This document shows positions 58,053 to 64,000 of a DNA stretch of 64,000 bases, piece after piece. Numbering within the stretch: the first letter of the stretch is position 1; every line of letters begins with the position of its first letter. The notes below the pieces were generated by a model. The model made no database searches. It saw nothing but the letters and a program-made list of their open reading frames with translations, and had not been told where the DNA came from. The stretch lies in NCBI GenBank assembly GCA_025093985.1, contig JACAAK010000015.1, forward strand, positions 124,001-188,000. The letters run 5' to 3'. Source of the stretch: Calvatia gigantea (Eukaryota > Basidiomycota > Agaricomycetes > Agaricales > Lycoperdaceae). A program made the translations under genes and the position numbers.

Positions 58053-58756
58053 TGAAGAGATGAGGCAGCGGTTCAATGAAAATAGGGTGTGACTGCGTCC
58101 GTCAGTCACAAGGCTTCGAACCGAGTCCAGGAAAAGAGAGACAGAGGCCAGGAACACAAGAGAATGAGGGGCGAGAGTGACGACATCAGATATGTCATCG
58201 AGAAAGAGTCCAGACAAGAGAGACAGGAGACTGCGAGACGATGCGAGAACGAGAGGCAAGACACTTAATTTTAGCAACTTCGAGAGAGGGAGAGTGGGTA
58301 TCCAATTACTAGGTGTCGAGCCTCTACTGGCTCAACTGTATTTATACTGTAGACAACTTGTCTGGTGTTCAATTTCTATGGTTATCTACAAATACTGAAT
58401 CTGTATAGCAAGGGTACTAAGTTGAAAAAAAATGGAGGCTAGACTAGCTTGTGGTAAGATATTGAAGTTTCTGAAACACAGTGAATGAATGCACAACGAC
58501 AGCGGTGAAGAAATTGAATTGAAAAAAAATGTTAGTAACGAGAGATGTGTATGGTGAAATTTTATTAAAATGGGCATTGGTCTGAAACACAATGTATGGC
58601 AGGTGAAACAGATGGTCTATAGAATGGGCAAGGAACGAGCGGATTGGCAACAGATCGTTGAATGGTCGGGGTGACGAAATCTTCGGGGGGTGGACTAATT
58701 AGTGTAAGATGCTCGTTGGGTGCCATTCCGAAGGCAGCCGATGTGCAGTCTCCACA
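58053..58756 (-). mobile_element. Solo LTR of the element B family, inverted relative to element B
   Basis: 704 bp reading TGTGGAGAC...CTCTTCA on the minus strand, with the 4-bp repeat CCAC on both sides (58049-58052 and 58757-58760). The flanks join to the T-family sequence GTAGTCCACAGTGATGGC. It is the product of LTR-LTR recombination of a second B-family copy in T4. The TATA box lies near 58339-58346. Confidence 0.9.
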
Positions 58757-58835
58757 CCACAGTGATGGCTTTACGCATATTTTGGGCGTTACCGACGTAT
58801 ACATGCGCAAGGATTGTGCCTATGAAGGAGTAAAA

Positions 58836-59619
58836 TGTGGAGATCGGACGGCACCTGACACTGAAAAGTGTCATGTATGCGTCCTCCTCCCACTACTCCA
58901 CTTCACCGACGACGCCGTTCACTTCCGAGAACGATGACCAAGACACCGACCCCGAAAATCCCATTTCCGAGCCATCCAAAAGTCCGGATCATACACAATT
59001 TCCTAATTCGGAAGTCCCGACCACGGAAGCTCCAACCTCCGAACTCCACCTCACCTGCCCGTACTTCTCATTTCCAACTCTAAAAACCTACGGACCGCTT
59101 TCCCATTCATCTTTAAACTTTTATTTTACATTCCTCATAATTTAGAATCCCATAGAATAAGTTTCCGGCCCGTTTTTATCCCCACTCAGTATGTTTCCTG
59201 TGTTTCTTTCTCTAAAATTTACATACCACCCCTGGTAATACACGCGCACAGACCAACTCTGTGTCTATAAAACCTGTATACTACATGGTAGTCAGGTAGC
59301 TACGAATTTCCCAGTCTCCGATCTCTCAAACTTTCTGTCTACAGCTTTAATCTATCTCTTTTCCCTTTCTGATCTCATCTCGACGCCCGAATCGCCACGC
59401 AATCGTAAACGCTGCCTCCCGAACATTCGGTAATCACTCTCGACACCTCTCCGGACCCTTTTCTCATCGTTCCGAGCCTTCGGAACAAAATTATCTTCCG
59501 TTCCGTTGCCTCACTTGATCTCCACCCTTACCTGTTTCTCTCCAACAATTCCCTCGGTCGAGAACAACGTCAGACAGACGCTGACGTGCTTGCTATTCTA
59601 GCCGTAGCCCCCCTCTTCA
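58836..59619 (+). mobile_element. Solo LTR of a different family (element C)
   Basis: 784 bp starting TGTGGAGATCGG and ending CCCCTCTTCA, so the ends resemble those of B, but the interior is different. It splits T4 between GAAGGAGTAAAA and AAAGTATGCACAATG; the target repeat is probably AAAA or AAA. TATAAAA at 59266-59272 is a candidate core promoter, followed about 60 bp later by a pyrimidine-rich stretch. Confidence 0.7.
59266..59272 (+). promoter_or_regulatory. TATA box of solo LTR C
   Basis: TATAAAA in the middle of the LTR, position as in the B LTR. Confidence 0.45.
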
Positions 59620-60519
59620 AAAGTATGCACAATGAACCGAGGATGAAGGTCATAGAATGGGAGGGCGCTTTTGTTATTCCTAAGTATGGTGCAACAACGC
59701 TGGAAATATAGATCACGGTCAAGTCATTAGTTATACAACTAAACAGAACCAGTGCATCAGCCGTACATACCCAAGTAGGACCGAGGAAATGTCACGGAAA
59801 ATTATCCAATGATCATGTAGACGCCCGGCTCGTAAACCCAACGGTCACCTAGTGTCACATAGCTTTGGTAATATCCAACACCTTGGAGCCTAAATTCGGG
59901 CAAGAGAGCGGTGATTTTATACTCTGAGCGGTAAAGCATTGGTATGTATAGGTGGAAAGAGAACCAGAGGTTGCGGCATATCTTGAGGATAGTGCAGCTG
60001 TCCCCACACATCAGGGTCAAGGCTGAGTCGGATAAATCATGGAGCTGAGAGGGTACGGACCTGGTAGGGGAGTCATACATAGGGAAGAGAGCCATGATGT
60101 GTGCAGGAAACAGCAAAGGAAGATACGATCTACAGACCTCAGCCAGGATATGGGACTTTGAGGTAGCGGCTGTAGGGGAAAAGTGAAGTCATCCAGAGTT
60201 ATTCGTGCCATGGGTTTTATAACTAATGGAATGCCGATGTTGCATAGAGGTCCTCTTTTGGTTCGTATCTTCCAAGGATCCTGATTCCACATGTCACGGG
60301 TCACGTGTTACCATTTGTCAGGCAATGGATGGACGCCGTGGACGCATAAATCAGAGAAGTGAGCGCTTGAGCCGAGCAGAGTTTGGAACGCAGCAGAAGA
60401 GGGACAAGGAAGCTAGGCCTGGTATCTCTGACTCAACGCATTCATCACTCAGGTGGAGGGACACCCGAGGCAACGCAGTGGACGATCAACAACGACACTT
60501 CGCATCTAAGATGAACAAT

Positions 60520-61465
60520 ATGGGCGGCTATGTTGATTTCTTCTTCTGCCCCTTGTGGTTCGTGATGAGTGTGCTCTCCTGTTTTAGTGGAATCTTGACG
60601 TGTTCCTTACAACCCCCAACCTTCCCACGGCGGGTATAACCAAGGCGGTGCCTGCCAGGGCGAATACCAAGAAGGCTCGTGGTGATCGTCTACTGGTCCA
60701 AGCACAGCAAGGTTAAATCCGTCACCGTATATCTTCACACCGAGGTTAACGCCCTCAAACCATAGATTTCCAAGTTGTTTTGTGCCTTGACCCGTCCAAC
60801 GAAGATATCTGTCGACGAACAGTGCGTCAATACCCATACATATGGCATTAATTTTACGATTTACACCAACCCAACCAGCACATCTGTTTCTCAGCCACTG
60901 TATTACCACCCGCACCCGCACCCCCAAGTTCCGCAACCACCCCACCCAGAAGATCATTATGACTCATCGATTTTGCACTTATATCAGACTATCACACATT
61001 TCCTCCGTGGACGAACAACGTTACGACAGTTGAACCTAGGAAGCTGTCCGTGGGACCTTGTCAATCCTATTCTTCCTGGGTTGAAGGGGTTGAGGGTGCT
61101 TGGCATAAGACTTGGATGTTTGGTTGAAGGGTGTGGTAGCGGTGGTGGAGCGGAATATGTGTCAGAGCCGAATGTGCTGGTTAAGAGTTTACCAGGCACC
61201 GAGAGTCGAACTTGGTGTATCCGAACTGGCGTTGGCGCATCATAACTTCAACGACCACAACCAGCACACGCACAACCACCATACCAACCGTTCCCGCCCC
61301 ACCAAGACCATGCTGGGTCGAGCAGAGTATTCCTCGGGGCGCCTAAAGATAAAACAACGTCGCAAACGGAGCTGGGAAGAGAGGGAGAGAGATGGAGGAG
61401 AGGAACATGACGGCGAGGTACTGCTTCCGTTCACCAAAGACATGGACAACTCCGTTAACGTTTGA
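60520..61465 (+). CDS. L4: F-box/LRR-like protein, best-preserved family copy
   Basis: A first exon (MNNMGGYVDFFFCPLWFVM, then a GTGAGTGTGC donor) is followed by a long open frame at 60775-61245. It contains ISVDEQCVNTHTYGINF, a Pro/His-rich stretch, DHYDSSILHLYQTITHFLRGRTTLRQLNLGS and ILPGLKGLRVLGIRLG, which look like LRR units. A frame from 61112 to 61465 holds the charged C-terminal part (SWEERERDGGEEHDGE). In L3 the CGA of FLRGRTTLR is TGA. Exon borders between 60570 and 60775 were not resolved, and no clear F-box was found. If it is an F-box type protein, it would select targets for ubiquitination; that is an inference from look alone. Confidence 0.5.
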
Positions 61466-61559
61466 CCCTATCTCCCCTCGCAATATTGGATTTCGTCTTC
61501 GATTTGGATCTTGGATTTTTGAGGGGATGTATTACAAGTTTGTGTTTGAATAAACCCAG

Positions 61560-63951
61560 CTAGCCACAATATGGTACACAATATAATGAGCTCCCGCTCT
61601 TCCCGTTGGGCCCAAAAGATATAAGTGCACATCTTCTAGATGGTGCTTTCCCAACCAGCCCAGCACGCATTGCTACGTCGCGGCAGCCAAGGTCACCAAG
61701 CTTGGACACCAGCTTTTTGATTGGGTAAGTTTTAGTTAACCACCCAGGATTGCCGAACTACAGAGGATAGATATGTAAACTTTTTCATCACCAAAAAGAA
61801 AGACAAAAACCAAGGCTTACCAATTGGCCCGCGTAGTAAGTTACGGTAGAACCGGCACCCCTGTTGAATTCAAGAGCAACCCCTGTTTGCGGGATGCAAC
61901 TCAGATCAAGATCTCTAAAAGAAATTACTTTTACAAGGCCCAACTGCACTAGCTCAGGTGGCGCCTGATCAGGTTATGTGCGGGTGAGTGGTACATGATG
62001 ACAGGATTGTACTTACGTCGCTGGCCAGCCAGTCATAGAGGTCGAGAATGCGACTGGAAGAGTGGCGTCTGGCTCGCATGAAAAAAAGCATACTGGAATC
62101 AATCTTCTCGAAAACATTACACACCTCCGCTCTTGTCAAGGACACGTGAGGGTGGGTTACAATTCGGGCCCAGGGTTCTGGCACGAGTGCGTGCATAAAC
62201 CATTCCAGTCCGACCTCCCATAGACGTTCCATGGTAATATATGGAAGTTGAACATCCCAGCACAATGGCACCGTAGGACGCCCTAACAGAAATGGCATCG
62301 TAGTATGCTAGTTCAAATCAGAACTGAATCAAGGAAAGTGCAACGGAAAATCTCACAAGTTGAATCTACACCGTGGAGCAAATTGAAGCAACCCCACCAC
62401 ATTTTCATCACTATGTCAGCACCTATCGCGTAACCTTCCTGGACCTTCAGATAATCGGAGAATGAAGTATGGTAAAACTCAATCCCCTGTCAACCCGATT
62501 CATTAAGAGGCGGTACTTTGATCACTGAGTGAAGTTTCCGAAGCGCTCCGTAAACAGTATGTTGTTGCAAACCAAATATCGTGGCAACGATCACACGCGG
62601 GAAGTAATTGGGGGTATTATTATCGTGCTTGAATGCGGATAGCTCTTGTAATAGTGTGGTATAAAAAGGAGCAACAGCTCCAGAATTGGTAACATAGCTT
62701 GAGGGACGCCACCAAGGATTACTGAATAGAGTGCATAAAGTGCTGAGAGTGAACCCGGCTCAAGTCCTTCAGTCGCAGACAGGACAGTGGCGAGTTGGGA
62801 GATGGGGTTGCAGACGTGCGGATCTTCGATGTACCGGACCACCGTCGTAGCAAGGGCGAAGAGCCCAGACGATGTCTTCGAAATCCTCGTGGTATCGCGT
62901 TCCTCTGGCCAAGATGCACCGGCAGGCATGAAATCCCTGTAGCTCTGGTGTATCACTTTAAACTTAACGCGCAGAAACTTCTCCACATCACGACATGCAT
63001 CGTCAGAGTCTACAGATACGGCGAACTCTTCAAACGAGTCATTGACCTCTTCAGAGCTAAATGTGAGTTGTAAATGAGCCTCAGGACGGCTGGCGATGAC
63101 CGAGACAAGGGGACTTGCAGGATATTGGCGACCGAGGCGGCTGATGAGTTCAACAATGAGGATTTGCGCACTCTCCCCGTCGCACTCGTCCGGACCGTCC
63201 AGTAAGATAGCCCATTTGTAGCCCACCTCAATAAGACTCGACTTGCCGAGAGGTTCGACGATAAGGCCATTGAGCTGGCCTTCCATGTCCTTTTCTAGCA
63301 GCTTGGGATCGTTGAGCATGATCTGTTTGAGATACTCTTTATACGACGGAATCCTAACAGCGAGTTGGTAAACGATGGTAGGAATGACGAGGGCGGGGTT
63401 ATTGCGCTTGTTGGGTCTTGAGAGGAATAGGGTTGTGCCTAGCTTCGAAGGTTCAGACAGCTGTTCTGAGAGACTCTGGAGGATTGCCCGATTTCCCGAC
63501 CCCAGCGGCTCCACGTAACCACAGCATCCGATGGACGCGTTGAATGTCATTGACCCAGTGGTGTAGTTTCTCAAGAATTGTGACTTGGGTTCCCGGATGA
63601 CAACCGGGAACATGACCACTGGTGTCGAATTCGACACCGGGCATCGTGTGTTTGGCGAGCCATTCTAAAACCCACTAATAGCATGAGTGGAGATTACTTG
63701 AGGGCCGCGTAATTTCTCACCCTGCTCTTTGGCCTCGTTAATATTATTCATGACTGGTTGATACAAGACGACCTTATGGGCGTTGCTAAAGAACCCGTGT
63801 CACCCACTAGCAGTTTGGCCTATTTCTTGAGGATTACCTGATCCGTTCCAGCGACTGACATGATCGTCAGAGTGTTCACGGACACCACGATTGGAGAGGA
63901 CTCACCATCCTTAACGTTTTCCTGTGTAGTCTGTCCCTCGTATCCCCCCCC
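61560..63951 (-). pseudogene. N4: NACHT family pseudogene, first exon beyond the window
   Basis: Recognisable exons: B 63721-63951, C about 62357-63669, D 62017-62307, E 61821-61964 and F 61560-61757. The first exon would start beyond 64000 (the sequence there is the intron A copy). Lesions relative to N1-N3: an extra G in a G-run at the start of exon B; a changed acceptor before exon C; an extra G in Walker A (GVGKSG-frameshift) near 63487; a TGA in ESG-stop-QG near 62490; a missing base near 62673; and an extra base near 62283 in exon D. Exon F is intact (VGKAPSRRC...VPYCG). It is clearly dead, yet every splice donor from C to E is kept. Confidence 0.8.
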
Positions 63952-64000
63952 CTGGATTGCAGGCGTACATTCTTAAATCAACCCTCACATGTTGCAGGAG

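Larger units (their letters stand above)
43190..60290 (-). pseudogene. T4: membrane-protein family copy 4, scattered over 17 kb by four insertions
   Basis: The pieces of one T gene lie at 43190-43509, 57835-58052, 58757-58835 and 59620-60290. Joined in that order they follow T1 and T2 base for base in layout: last-exon start (GTMWTCIHFAMV-like) in the first piece, DKGLWFWTLLSLPAVWFTAS in the second, the GATGGCTTTACGCATATTTTGGGC block in the third, and TPLPEFRLQGVGYYQSYVTLG and MLFPAHIMALFPMYDS in the last. The breaks are filled by element B (with A nested in it), a solo LTR of the B family and a solo LTR of another family (C). Short target repeats mark two of the three direct junctions. Confidence 0.8.

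Noticed and set aside
1..64000. tRNA or rRNA genes
   Set aside because: No cloverleaf or rRNA-like stretch was recognised by eye; the TGGAGCCC sites are retroelement primer sites. A tRNA scan would settle this.

Overview
The window looks like accessory, repeat-rich nuclear DNA of a mushroom-forming basidiomycete (Agaricomycetes). The support is indirect but consistent: genes are split by many 40-70 nt introns with GTRNGT/YAG borders, there is an expanded family of NWD2-like NACHT NTPases, the LTR retrotransposons and Tc1-type transposons are of kinds typical of basidiomycetes, and there are serpentine and F-box/LRR-like families. Genus cannot be told from the sequence. All start, stop and splice positions were read by eye.

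Layout. 1-7 kb: two minus-strand membrane-NACHT genes, N1 (frameshifted in exon B) and N2 (apparently intact, 1029 codons plus stop, carrying a 54-bp coding minisatellite). 7-12.6 kb: fragments of a C2H2 zinc-finger family (Z1, Z2) around an intact seven-exon class II aldolase gene, then an orphan NACHT first exon. 13-22 kb: low-copy genes, namely a serpentine membrane protein, an alpha/beta hydrolase (one frameshift) and a nine-exon short-chain dehydrogenase (one frameshift). 23.3-36.4 kb: an SDR pseudogene, then three repeats of a pair formed by a polytopic membrane-protein gene (T, minus) and an F-box/LRR-like gene (L, plus); T3 is split by a Tc1 element (M1) and L3 by a 939-bp TRIM. 36.5-39.3 kb: NACHT gene N3. 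40-42.6 kb: zinc-finger copy Z3 split by a second Tc1 element (M2). 43.2-60.3 kb: a fourth T gene blown apart by a 14.3-kb retrotransposon (B), itself carrying a nested 6.4-kb chromovirus (A), plus two solo LTRs. 60.2-64 kb: L4 and NACHT pseudogene N4.

Two themes tie it together. First, a cassette T-L-NACHT has been duplicated (T3-L3-N3 and T4-L4-N4, with partial T-L pairs before). Second, decay is dominated by CpG transitions: every LTR difference in element A (9 of 9) and in the TRIM (2 of 2) is a CpG to TpG/CpA change, and nearly all stops in the retroelements are TGA where an Arg CGA codon is expected. The elements are therefore worn mainly by methyl-cytosine deamination (or a CpG-directed RIP-like process), not by indels.
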